Shown: in pieces, positions 15,450 through 23,834 of the stretch | How the letters are laid out: the number at the start of each line of letters is the position of its first letter | Numbering within the stretch: position 1 is the first letter of the stretch | Source: JBGQAS01 sp963699305 | Lineage (GTDB): Bacteria > Chloroflexota > Anaerolineae > Anaerolineales > Anaerolineaceae | NCBI GenBank assembly: GCA_963699305.1 | Contig: OY969431.1 | Location: 434,001 to 498,000, forward strand | DNA: 64,000 bases | Direction of reading: 5' to 3' | The notes under the pieces: model-generated | Told to the model about the DNA's origin: nothing | The model's input: the letters and a program-made list of their open reading frames with translations, nothing else | Databases searched by the model: none | Translations under genes and position numbers: made by a program

Positions 15450-18089
15450 CTAACACTCGCTGAACCCGCAGGCGTAGCACTTGCGGCAACCTTCCTCGTT
15501 GATCACCGCCGCCTGCCCGCATTCCGGGCACAGGTCGCCGATCTTCAGCAGAGGCTGGTCCTTGGGGGCGGTCTCCGCCGCTGCCGGGGTGGGGGTCCAG
15601 GTTTCGGTCTGCAGCGCTTGTCCGCCTTGTTCCGCCATCATCACGCTGGCGTTCAGCCGCTGTGAACGCTGCTGGATGTACTCATCCAGCACCTGCGCCA
15701 CGCCATCGGGCAGCGAGCGGACCCGTTTGGGTCCAAAGCCCAGGCTCCTGCCTCCGCCGATGCCGCCCATCTGCCGCACCAGCTCTTCCAGCCGCGTGGC
15801 GGGCTCCACCGGTGAGGAAATGCGCAGGGCGTAGCTGATCAGCCTGCCGATGGCTTCCGAGACCGCCGCCGTATCCGAGCCGGCCTTGGCGGTGTTGACG
15901 AACACTTCAAACGGCTGTGTGCCGCCATTTTCGTTAATGGTAATGAAGGCTTTCCCGAGCGGGGTCTCGATGGAGAAGGTGTAGCCCACCAAAAAGCGCG
16001 GGCGGGGTTTCTTGGCGATCGCCCAGAACTCGTGCTGCCCTTCGGAGCTGTCCTCGTCCACGTGGATCCACGCCGGGGAATCCTCGTTTTCCTTGTAGGT
16101 GATCTTGCCTTGCTTCTTTTCCACGGTGGATTTGGTCTCCAAAACCACCTTCTCCGCGAGCCGGTCACGTACACCGTCATCCCCTTACAGCCCAGTTCCC
16201 AAGCCAGCAGGTAAGCGCCTGCCACGTCGTCTTCGGTGGCGTCGGGCGGGAAGTTGATCGTCTTCGAAAGCGAGTTGTCCACGTACGCCTGCAGCGCGGC
16301 TTGGGTGCGCACGTGCTCCTCGGCGCTGATGTCCTGCGACACGACGAACACGTTGCGGATGGATTCGGGCAGCTCTTCCACTTTCTGGCAGGTGCCGTCT
16401 TTCATCACCTGCTGGATGATCTTTTTATGCGTCTTTTCACTTAAATGTCGCTTCACGCAGCGCCTGTTCGAACTGCGGGCTGGTGTAATCCAGCGCCAGG
16501 TCCTTGCCGTTGTCGTCCACGTGGCGCGTGTATGCCAGGGCGAACACTGGCTCGCAGCCGTAGCCTTCGCAGCCCGCCACGGTGGCGATGGTGCCGGTGG
16601 GGGCAACCGTGGTTTGCGCTGCGTTGCGGATGCCATAGGTCTGGATGCCCACGCACACCTGCACCCAGTCGATGGGTGGTCGATGCCAGTCGGTCTTGTG
16701 CTCGATGATGGGCTGGGGGGGTTCCCAGGTGATCTTGTCGGGGTCGTAGATGGAGCCCTTGATGGCGGGGAAGGGCCCGCGCTGCTTTGCCAGCTCGATG
16801 CTGGTGAGCATGGCGTGATAGCGGATGAATTCCATCACCTGCGAGCCGAACTCCTGCCCTTCGGGGGAACCGTAGCGGATGCCCACGTGGTACATCAGGT
16901 CCGCCAGCCCCATGATGCCCAGCCCGATGCGCCGGGCGCGTTCAGCGGATTCCTTCAGTTGCGGCACCGCCGGGACGTACTTGTTGGCGTCCACCACGTC
17001 GTCCAGGAAGCGCGTGGCGCTAGTGACGTCCTCACGCAGCTTCGCCCAATCCACGCAGTGGTCCTGCGCCATGAACTGCGCCAAGTTGATCGATCCCAGG
17101 CAGCAGTTTTCATACGGCCCGAGGAACTGCTCACCGCAGGGGTTGGTTGCTTCCAGTTGGTATAAATGGGGTACGGGATTGCCGCGGTTGGCGGCATCCA
17201 GGAACAGCACGCCCGGCTCGCCGTTGTGGTGTGCCTGGCGCACGATCTTGTTGAACAGGTCACGTGCCCGTACGCGCTTGTAGACCTTGATGGGGATGCC
17301 GGCGTCCTTGGCCTGCTCGATGTTGCCATCGAAGCCGCGGTACTTGGGGTCGGTCACATCCGGGAATTTCAGGTCCCAGCCGCCGTCGTTGTGAACCGCA
17401 GCCATGAAGGAATCGGTGATGCCCACCGAGATGTTGAAATTGGTGATCTGGTTTTCGTCGGTTTTGCAGGTGACGAATTCCTCGATATCCGGATGATCCA
17501 CGCGCAGCACCGCCATGTTGGCGCCGCGGCGTGTGCCGCCCTGCGCCACCTCGCCGAAGGCGTGGTCGTACACACGCAGGAAGCCCACCGGTCCGGTTGC
17601 CTGCCCGGCGGAGGTCTTGACCAGGGTGCCCTTGGGGCGCAGGCGTGAGAAGTTGAAGCCGTTGCCGCCGCCGGTCTGCTGGATGAGGGCGGCGTCGCGC
17701 AGCGTCTGAAAGATGCCGGTGGAGCGCTTGCCCATGTCGTCGGTGAGCGGGAGCACAAAGCACGCCGCCAGCTGCCCCAGCGGGGTGCCGGCGCCGGTGA
17801 AGGTGGGGGAATTGGGGAAGAAAGTCTTGGTGGTGAGCATCCGGTAGTAGGTGCGGGCGGTGGTGTTCACATCCCCGAACCACAGCGCTTCCACCTTGGC
17901 AATGTGGGAAGCCACGCGCCAGAACATCTGCTCGATTGTTTCTGCCGGCTGCTGGTTGTCATCGCGGCGCACGTAGCGCCGGATGAGCACCTGGCGGGCA
18001 TTCTCGGTCAACTCCACGCTTTCCAGGTCTGCGGGCATGGCAGGTGCGTTAAGCTCGAAACCAAGCTGCTTGGATGCTTTGGTCTGCAT
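15450..18089 (-). CDS. nrdJ: Class II (B12-dependent) ribonucleotide reductase, two frameshifts
   Basis: Makes deoxynucleotides with adenosylcobalamin. About 879 residues when reconstructed; start ATG 18089 behind GGGAG. Visible family signatures: RPKGTLVKTSAGQATGPVGF, GTRRGANMAVLRVDHPDIEE, NFNISVGITDSFM, NPCGEQ, GIMGLADLMYHVGI and VAPTGTIATVAGCEGYGCEP. The C-terminal zinc-ribbon-like tail is LCPECGQAAV ... CRKCYACG. The frame is lost at the minus-strand TTT (forward 16443-16445; one T too many) and regained at a GG (forward 16154-16155; one G missing). The corrected joins read EATLSEKTHKK and VTGSREKVVLETK, both as expected for the family. It follows nrdR in one operon. No class I nrdB is nearby. 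Confidence 0.85.
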
Positions 18090-18100
18090 GTCTTCTCCCA

Positions 18101-18550
18101 TTAAGATTCCAGTAAATTGTCGATCTCGTCGCGGATGGCGTGCAGGTCATCCAACTGTAAATACACGCTCGCATAACGGATGTAGGCGATCAAGTCCAGC
18201 TTTTTCAGCCCGTTGATGACCATGTCGCCGACCACGCGGGAGGTGATCTCGGCGCGCCCGAGCTGCTGCAGGGCGGCTTCCACCTCGTTGGTCAGCCCAT
18301 CGATCTGGGCGGCGGTCACCGGGCGCTTGGTGCAGGCGGTGCGGATGCCCTGCGCCAGTTTGTCGCGGTCGAATTCCTCGCGCGTCCCGTCGCGCTTGAC
18401 GATGAGGGGGGTCAGCAGGATCACGCGTTCATACGTGGAGAAGCGCTGGCTGCATTTTTCGCACACCCGGCGGCGGCGCACACCACCTTGGCTATCGTGG
18501 GTGGTGTCGATTACGTGTGATTCATCGGATTTACAAAAAGGGCAGCGCAA
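18101..18550 (-). CDS. nrdR: Transcriptional repressor NrdR
   Basis: 149 residues, the usual length. The N-terminal zinc ribbon is MRCPFCKSDESHVIDTTHDS ... RRRRVCEKCSQRFSTYE, with two CxxC pairs. The ATP-cone begins LIVKRDGTREEFDRDKLAQG. Starts with TTG at 18550 behind AGAGGA. NrdR senses ATP/dATP and represses ribonucleotide reductase genes; here it heads the nrdR-nrdJ operon. Two candidate NrdR boxes stand 80-125 nt upstream, so autoregulation is likely. Confidence 0.95.
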   Translation of the reverse strand: MRCPFCKSDESHVIDTTHDSQGGVRRRRVCEKCSQRFSTYERVILLTPLIVKRDGTREEFDRDKLAQGIRTACTKRPVTAAQIDGLTNEVEAALQQLGRAEITSRVVGDMVINGLKKLDLIAYIRYASVYLQLDDLHAIRDEIDNLLES

Positions 18551-18627
18551 GGTTCCTCTCCGTCTTTGATTAGCCGGTGTTCCCCCTGGGGTTACCTGAT
18601 GGGGGAGAGACTTGGTTTAGAGCGTTT

Positions 18628-18675
18628 ACCCCCATATATGGGGGTTATAGTATTCATAGGTCGTATATATAGGAT
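18628..18675 (-). promoter_or_regulatory. Two NrdR boxes, 31 bp centre to centre
   Basis: Box 1 is an 18-bp perfect palindrome ACCCCCATATATGGGGGT (18628-18645). Box 2 (18660-18675) shares the ATATAT core (GTCGTATATATAGGAT). The centres are 31 bp apart, three helical turns, which is the arrangement known for NrdR box pairs. A TTGACA (minus strand, 18699-18694) lies just upstream, so box 2 would cover the -10 region of the nrdR promoter. Confidence 0.75.
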
Positions 18676-18740
18676 GTGACCATTTTAGCACGCTGTCAAG
18701 GGGGATGCAAGCAAAAAGCCGGTATTCAACCTTAATAAAT

Positions 18741-18749
18741 TGTGGATAA
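18741..18749 (-). promoter_or_regulatory. Single perfect DnaA box upstream of nrdR
   Basis: TTATCCACA on the minus strand, about 65 nt above the distal NrdR box. DnaA is known to bind ribonucleotide-reductase promoters in other bacteria. A single 9-mer can be chance. Confidence 0.3.
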
Positions 18750-18797
18750 CGCCAAGTTGCCTGACAATTAACCGAATTATGGCTATTTAAGGAGGAC

Positions 18798-18892
18798 GTC
18801 ATTCCGAGTGGTTTTACAAAGCAATCTACACCATTGACTTCCAACTTGTAGTTTGGAGATCTTTTTTTCTCCTCGCAAACCTCAGTATGACA
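18798..18892. repeat. Imperfect palindromic element, related to the CATTGCGAG repeats
   Basis: Arms GTCATTCCGAG and CTCAGTATGAC bound a segment holding GCAATCT and TTCTCCTCGCAAACC. It has the same end logic as the two copies near 9500 and 10400 but is more degraded. It lies in the 700-nt gap between nrdR and ftsZ. Confidence 0.4.
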
Positions 18893-18959
18893 AGAAAAGG
18901 TATTTGATTTTCCCGCATCATTTGCTATAATAGAACAAAAATTCTTTACCAATTGCATA

Positions 18960-18990
18960 AGCAAGGTACTAACCAAATGAGCTATATTCG
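18960..18990 (-). other. tRNA-like D-arm remnant
   Basis: On the minus strand, GGCGAATATAGCTCATTTGG followed by TTAGTACC resembles the acceptor start and D-arm of a tRNA (standard TAGCTCAGTTGGTTAGAGC). No proper anticodon or T arm follows, so it is not a functional tRNA. Nearby (18990-19080) is a near-duplicated block around TTGGTGCCC. Confidence 0.3.
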
Positions 18991-19116
18991 CCACCTGTTC
19001 TTGGTGCCCGTAGGTGGTTTACTGGAAATTATTCGTCGCCGGTTTTTGGTGCCCTGCAGGTGTTATTCCGGAGGGGTTTTATTCCCCAAAATGAGTCATT
19101 TCCCCCGTCAACGCGA

Positions 19117-19144
19117 GCCGGTCAGCGGGAGGACGCTGACCGGC
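19117..19144. other. Strong GC-rich hairpin downstream of ftsZ
   Basis: 11-bp perfect stem GCCGGTCAGCG / CGCTGACCGGC with a 6-nt loop, about 105 nt beyond the ftsZ stop. It has no T-run on either strand, so it is not a standard intrinsic terminator. It may stabilise the 3' end of the long dcw transcript. Confidence 0.5.
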
Positions 19145-19249
19145 GGCTTTGAGCCAACACTCGGCGAACCGAGGTTACCACGAAGGATAAGGAACGGATG
19201 GCCTGAAGGATGGATCAGCCATTCGGATCAGATGATGCATTCCCAATGC

Positions 19250-20434
19250 TTACAAATCCGACTTTTGCGTATCCGTCAGGTTCAGGCTTTGCTGGGCACG
19301 TTTCCGCAAAAAGGCGGGGATCTCCGGGTTGTGCAGGTCGTAATGCTGTTCGACCATGGCAGGTTCCTGGGTGCGCACCTTCATCGAACCGGTGTCGGTC
19401 TTCTCAAAGGTGGGCAGGGGGCGGGTTGATTCGATGCGCGGGATGCGGTTGATGCGCGGGCGGATGGTCTGGTTGTCGAATCCCGTGGCGATCACCGTGA
19501 TGCGGATGGCATCGCCCATGTTCGGGTCGATCACCGCGCCAAAGATCAAGTTCACGTCCGGGTGGGCGGTTTCCTTGATGATGGCAGCTGCATTCTGGAC
19601 CTCGAACAGGGTCAGGTCGGGTCCGCCGGTGACGTTGAAGAGGATGCCGCGCGCGCCGTCAATGGTGATATCCAACAGCTTGCTGAAGATCGCCTGTTCG
19701 GCAGCCACACGGGCGCGGTCCTCGCCCGAAGCGCTTCCCACCGCCATCAGGGCGGCGCCGCCTTCGGACATGATTGCTTTGATGTCGGCGAAATCGAGGT
19801 TGACCAGTCCGGGGATGGTGATCAGCTCGGAAATACCCTGGATACCCTGGCGCAGAACATCATCTGCCACCTTGAAGGCATCCTGCAGGCTCGAGCGCTT
19901 GTCAACGATCTGCAGCAGGCGGTCGTTGGGGATGCAGATGAGGGTATCGGCATGCTGCTTGAGGTTGGTGACACCCGTCTCGGCGGAAGCAAGCCGCTTG
20001 GCGCCTTCAAAGGCGAACGGTTTGGTGACCACGCCGATGGTCAGTGCGCCAACTTCCCGGGAGATCTGCGAGATGATGGGAGCCGCACCGGTGCCGGTCC
20101 CACCGCCCATACCGGCGGTGACGAACACCATGTGGCTGCCCTTCAACACCTCGTACAGCTCTTCAGCGGATTCCTCTGCCGCCTTCTTGCCGGTCTCGGG
20201 GTTCCCGCCGGCACCCAGACCCTGGGTGGTCTTGTCGCCGATGCGTACGCGGGTTTGGGCCTTGGACATTTGCAGGGCTTGACCATCGGTGTTCACAGCT
20301 ACGAACTCGATGCCCTGGATGCCCTCATCGATCATGCGGTTGACTGCGTTGCAGCCACCGCCGCCCACACCGACGACCTTGATGCGGGCAAACGACTCTA
20401 CTTTATTGACGTGCTTGGTTTCCGATGCAGACAT
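19250..20434 (-). CDS. ftsZ: Cell division GTPase FtsZ
   Basis: 394 residues from ATG 20434 behind GGAGGAAAAA; the longer frame reaches 20464. Tubulin-like GTPase that polymerises into the division ring. Seen: IKVVGVGGGGCNAVNRMI, the GGGTGTG signature at residues 110-116, and the catalytic T7 loop NLDFAD. A conserved C-terminal peptide (EIPAFLRKRAQQSLNL), which contacts FtsA, follows a short linker. It is the last gene of the dcw cluster, directly after ftsA. Confidence 0.97.
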   Translation of the reverse strand: MSASETKHVNKVESFARIKVVGVGGGGCNAVNRMIDEGIQGIEFVAVNTDGQALQMSKAQTRVRIGDKTTQGLGAGGNPETGKKAAEESAEELYEVLKGSHMVFVTAGMGGGTGTGAAPIISQISREVGALTIGVVTKPFAFEGAKRLASAETGVTNLKQHADTLICIPNDRLLQIVDKRSSLQDAFKVADDVLRQGIQGISELITIPGLVNLDFADIKAIMSEGGAALMAVGSASGEDRARVAAEQAIFSKLLDITIDGARGILFNVTGGPDLTLFEVQNAAAIIKETAHPDVNLIFGAVIDPNMGDAIRITVIATGFDNQTIRPRINRIPRIESTRPLPTFEKTDTGSMKVRTQEPAMVEQHYDLHNPEIPAFLRKRAQQSLNLTDTQKSDL

Positions 20435-20460
20435 TTTTTCCTCCATAGAATAATGCTGGC

Positions 20461-21717
20461 TCATTTTGAATCATCTTCCGTGGGTAGCATTTTCTTGCCG
20501 AATTCCTTGACTTTGTGCAAGATTTCAGCCAAATCGAAATTCTTGCCGATTTTTGGTGGTCTGGAGACAGGCAGATTCTCCTGCATCAGCAGTGCCCAAT
20601 GCAGCAGACCGACGCTGGTGGAATACGCGGGTGAGTTGAGCTGGTCCACCAATCCGACCAGGTTTTCCGGACGGGCAATCCGGACCGGCATGCCGGTCAC
20701 CTGACTGGCAATTTCCTTGATCCCCGGCAGGAGGCTGCTGCCTCCGGTGAGCACCAGGCCGGCGGGAAGCAGGCCATCGTACCCGGAGCGCTTGATCTCC
20801 TGTTGGACGAGTTCAAATATCTCCTCGGTGCGGGCTTCGATGATCTCCGCCAGTTCACGGCGGCTAACCTGGGCGGGTTTCTCCGACCCGAATGCCCTCA
20901 CTGAAAAGGTATCTTCCATGGTGATGGAATCCACCTGTGCGGAACCGTATAGTTTCTTCACTTCCTCTGCCTGGGTGAGGGGCAGCCGCAGTCCGTGGGC
21001 GATGTCGCTGGTGACATGGTTGCCACCCAACCCGAGCACCATGGTATGCCAGACATCCCCGGCAATGTACACCGCCATGTCGGTGGTGCCGCCACCGATA
21101 TCGATGACTGCCACACCCATGTCGCGCTCGGTCTCCGTCAGGACCACTTCACCGGAGGCGAGGGGGTTCAGCACGAATTCGGTAATGTGTACACCGGCAT
21201 CCTGGACACCCTTACGCAGGTTTTCCACGGTGGCTTTACCGGCGGTGATGATGTGGGCTTCCACTTCCAGACGGTAGCCGTGCATGCCGATGGGCTGGCG
21301 GATACCATCCTGTCCATCGACGATGAAACCGCGCTGGATGACATGGATGACTTCCCGGTTGTGCGGGATGGCGACAGCCTGTGCGGCATCCAGGGCGCGT
21401 TCCACGTTCACCTGGTCGATGACGCCGCCGTTGATGCCCACCACGCCGCGGCTGTTGATGGACGAGACATGCGAGCCTGCCATGCTGACCCAGGCTTCGG
21501 TGATCTCCAACCCGGAGGAGCGCTGCGCCTTCTCCACCGAGCGGTTGATGGCTTGAGAAGCTGCATCCAGGTCAACGATGGTGCCGCGTTTGATCCCCTG
21601 CGAAGGCTCGATGCCCACGCCAAGGATGCGGATGTTGCGCTCGCCCTCGATCCTGCCAACGAGCGTACATACTTTGGTGGTGCCTATGTCTATCCCAACA
21701 ATAATCGGTTCATCCAT
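20461..21717 (-). CDS. ftsA: Cell division protein FtsA
   Basis: 418 residues, actin/Hsp70-like ATPase that tethers FtsZ to the membrane. Seen: IVGIDIGTTKVCTLVG (phosphate 1), VAVIDIGGGTTDMAVY (phosphate 2), GLVLTGGSSLLPGI (adenosine motif) and the SHMA-type 1C domain around ALDAAQAVAIPHNREVIHVI. It ends with a hydrophobic/basic helix (LHKVKEFGKKML) as the probable membrane anchor. Its stop lies 26 nt before the preferred ftsZ ATG, so the two are tightly coupled. Confidence 0.96.
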   Translation of the reverse strand: MDEPIIVGIDIGTTKVCTLVGRIEGERNIRILGVGIEPSQGIKRGTIVDLDAASQAINRSVEKAQRSSGLEITEAWVSMAGSHVSSINSRGVVGINGGVIDQVNVERALDAAQAVAIPHNREVIHVIQRGFIVDGQDGIRQPIGMHGYRLEVEAHIITAGKATVENLRKGVQDAGVHITEFVLNPLASGEVVLTETERDMGVAVIDIGGGTTDMAVYIAGDVWHTMVLGLGGNHVTSDIAHGLRLPLTQAEEVKKLYGSAQVDSITMEDTFSVRAFGSEKPAQVSRRELAEIIEARTEEIFELVQQEIKRSGYDGLLPAGLVLTGGSSLLPGIKEIASQVTGMPVRIARPENLVGLVDQLNSPAYSTSVGLLHWALLMQENLPVSRPPKIGKNFDLAEILHKVKEFGKKMLPTEDDSK

Positions 21718-21723
21718 GCTCGA

Positions 21724-22713
21724 TCACTCCGTGCGAAAGAAAGGCGCATCAACATGTTCCACACTCACCATCACCGGTCGAATGCCCTGCCGGTCGAGTG
21801 CGTCTGCGATCGCCTGATACTCATTGATTTTGACGGTCAGGTCCGTAAAGTCCATCCCGACGAACACCGCCCAGCCTCGGGAATCCACCCAGCCCAAACC
21901 ATCCTGCGTGGAAAAAACGAACTGCGTTTGCAGCGGCATGCGAGAGCTTAATTCCCGCAATGCACTCAAGATGGTCGGCGTCAGTTGATCCGTGATGATT
22001 TTGCTGCTATGCTTCGAACTCCGTGCCGCAGGATTCTCCACGATGGGAGGTAATTCATTGGACACAATATACAAAGGAGGAGTCACTTCGCCGCGTGGCG
22101 GGAAAATATAGCCTTCCATGTCTATCCAGAAAACCTGCTCATTGGTCGCCCAGGTTATCAGCGGCACACGCTCATACGTGGATATGTACACGCTGGTTGG
22201 CAGCTTTACCCGAACCCGGATATTGGCAAGTTCAGGGTATGCATATGCAAGCTGTTTCGCCAGCTCCACCGTATCCACAGTGACGATTGGTTTATCACCC
22301 AGGTTCAACGCAGCTTCCACTTCGAGAGAATTCAAACGTTGCAGCCCTGAGATGACGACCTTGCTGACCTTCAAATCACCAGACAGGCTGACGAAGAGGA
22401 TCATGGCAAACATCAGGGCAGCGATGGTACCGGAAAGCAGCTTCCATCCAGGCCTGAAGGTTGGAACTGAGGGCAGGCGGACTTCCGCACCAGTTCGGGG
22501 GACCTGATAGTATACCGAACGTCGCACTGCATGAGCATGCGATTTCGCCGAGGTGGAAGCAGGCATTTTTGTGCGTGAGAATACCGGCATCGTCGGAATG
22601 GGTTTGGGTTCCACCGGGCGCGGCTGCACCTGGCGCTTCACCATTTCCTGTTCGCGTCTTTTGCGGATCTGCTCCGCACGGGTCATCGTTGATGCCTGTC
22701 GCACAAGTTGCAT
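21724..22713 (-). CDS. ftsQ: Cell division protein FtsQ/DivIB
   Basis: 329 residues. A long basic, proline-rich cytosolic tail (about 95 residues, QIRKRREQEMVKRQVQPRP) precedes one membrane helix (LSGTIAALMFAMILFVSL). A POTRA domain follows (KVSKVVISGLQRLNSLEVEA, then ANIRVRVKLPTSVYISTYER) and then the beta domain (VFWIDMEGYIFP, GLGWVDSRGWAVFVG). It bridges the cytosolic and periplasmic parts of the divisome. It sits 6 nt upstream of ftsA. The N-terminal tail is longer than in most FtsQ. Confidence 0.93.
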   Translation of the reverse strand: MQLVRQASTMTRAEQIRKRREQEMVKRQVQPRPVEPKPIPTMPVFSRTKMPASTSAKSHAHAVRRSVYYQVPRTGAEVRLPSVPTFRPGWKLLSGTIAALMFAMILFVSLSGDLKVSKVVISGLQRLNSLEVEAALNLGDKPIVTVDTVELAKQLAYAYPELANIRVRVKLPTSVYISTYERVPLITWATNEQVFWIDMEGYIFPPRGEVTPPLYIVSNELPPIVENPAARSSKHSSKIITDQLTPTILSALRELSSRMPLQTQFVFSTQDGLGWVDSRGWAVFVGMDFTDLTVKINEYQAIADALDRQGIRPVMVSVEHVDAPFFRTE

Positions 22714-22715
22714 GC

Positions 22716-23828
22716 TTACCTCTTGTATTGCCTTTCGATTCGGTCGCGTTCCGCCTTCCGATCAAAGGCGAGATTGATCAGTTGATTGACCAGTTCAGGG
22801 TACGGTAGACCACTGGCTTCCCACAGCTTGGGATACATGCTGATCTTGGTGAACCCGGGGATGGTGTTGATCTCGTTCAGGAACACTTCACCGGACTGTT
22901 TATCTAAAAGGAAGTCCACCCGGGCCATCCCGGAACAATCGGTGGCGGTGAAAGCTTCGACAGCATATTCCTGCACTTTTTTCATTGTTTCTGCCGGGAT
23001 CTTTGCTGGGATGATCAACTGGGAGGAATCATCGATGTACTTGGCGCGATAGGAATAGAATTCATCTGAAGGGATGATCTCCCCCGCTACCGAGGCTTTT
23101 GGTTGATAGTTGCCAAGGACACTCACTTCAATTTCACGGGCGTTCACACCGTGCTCAATCAGGATGCGGCGGTCGAACCGTTTTGCATCCATCAACCCTT
23201 CCAACAGATCGGAACGGTTTTTACATTTACTGATGCCGACGGAAGACCCCAGGTTGGCGGGTTTGACGTAAATGGGGTAGGGGCTGATGGCTTCTGCTCG
23301 TTGGATCACTCCGTCCATCTGTTGCTCCAGTTCCAATCGTGAAACCGTGATGGATTCAACAACCGGTATTCCATGCGTGCGCATCACATCCTTGAACAGT
23401 CCTTTATCCATCCCAACGGATGAACCCAGCACGCCTGCACCAACATAGGGAAGGTCCGCCATTTCTAGAAATCCCTGCAGGGTTCCATCTTCGCCAAATG
23501 TCCCATGAAGAATGGGGAAGACCACATCGATGGATGTCAGCGGTTCCAAAGCATCTTTTCCATTGAGATGCCTCAGAACGAATAGTGTGTTCACTCCAGG
23601 TTCCGGTTTGATAACCACTGGATGCAATGAGTTCAAATTCTGAGCGACAAAAGCATCCAGTGCATTTTCACCGGTCAGCCATTTACCTTCATGGGTGATG
23701 CCAATTTGCGTGATTTCATACTTGGCCGGATCCAGCACGGATAGGACTGAGCGAGCGGACATCAAAGAGACTTCGTGCTCACCCGAACGTCCACCAAAAA
23801 TGACTGCGATGTTGATCTTTTTAGCCAT
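22716..23828 (-). CDS. ddl: D-alanine--D-alanine ligase
   Basis: 370 residues. Makes D-Ala-D-Ala for the peptidoglycan stem peptide. ATP-grasp fold: INIAVIFGGRSGEHEVSLMS at the N-terminus, HGTFGEDGTLQGFLEMADLP, PIYVKPANLGSSVGISKC (ATP-binding lysine), and MARVDFLLDKQSGEVFLNEI with NEINTIPGF (Mg/ATP and substrate binding). Lies between ftsQ (2-nt gap) and murB (6-nt gap). Confidence 0.96.
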   Translation of the reverse strand: MAKKINIAVIFGGRSGEHEVSLMSARSVLSVLDPAKYEITQIGITHEGKWLTGENALDAFVAQNLNSLHPVVIKPEPGVNTLFVLRHLNGKDALEPLTSIDVVFPILHGTFGEDGTLQGFLEMADLPYVGAGVLGSSVGMDKGLFKDVMRTHGIPVVESITVSRLELEQQMDGVIQRAEAISPYPIYVKPANLGSSVGISKCKNRSDLLEGLMDAKRFDRRILIEHGVNAREIEVSVLGNYQPKASVAGEIIPSDEFYSYRAKYIDDSSQLIIPAKIPAETMKKVQEYAVEAFTATDCSGMARVDFLLDKQSGEVFLNEINTIPGFTKISMYPKLWEASGLPYPELVNQLINLAFDRKAERDRIERQYKR

Positions 23829-23834
23829 GTTAAG

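Noticed and set aside
16236..17165. Long plus-strand ORFs opposite nrdJ, ftsZ and ftsA
   Set aside because: They are antisense shadows caused by high GC at third codon positions. The minus-strand proteins carry all conserved motifs.
18741..18749. Chromosome origin near the DnaA box, or near rpmH
   Set aside because: Only one perfect box is present here and none clusters near rpmH (55237). No dnaA or dnaN gene is in the window.
19117..19144. Hairpin after ftsZ as an intrinsic terminator
   Set aside because: The stem is strong but neither strand has a T-run after it. Listed only as a hairpin.
18953..19429. Plus-strand ORF of 158 codons opposite the end of ftsZ
   Set aside because: It overlaps the conserved ftsZ 3' end, has no ribosome site and shows no domain. 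It is a shadow of the GC-rich antisense frame.
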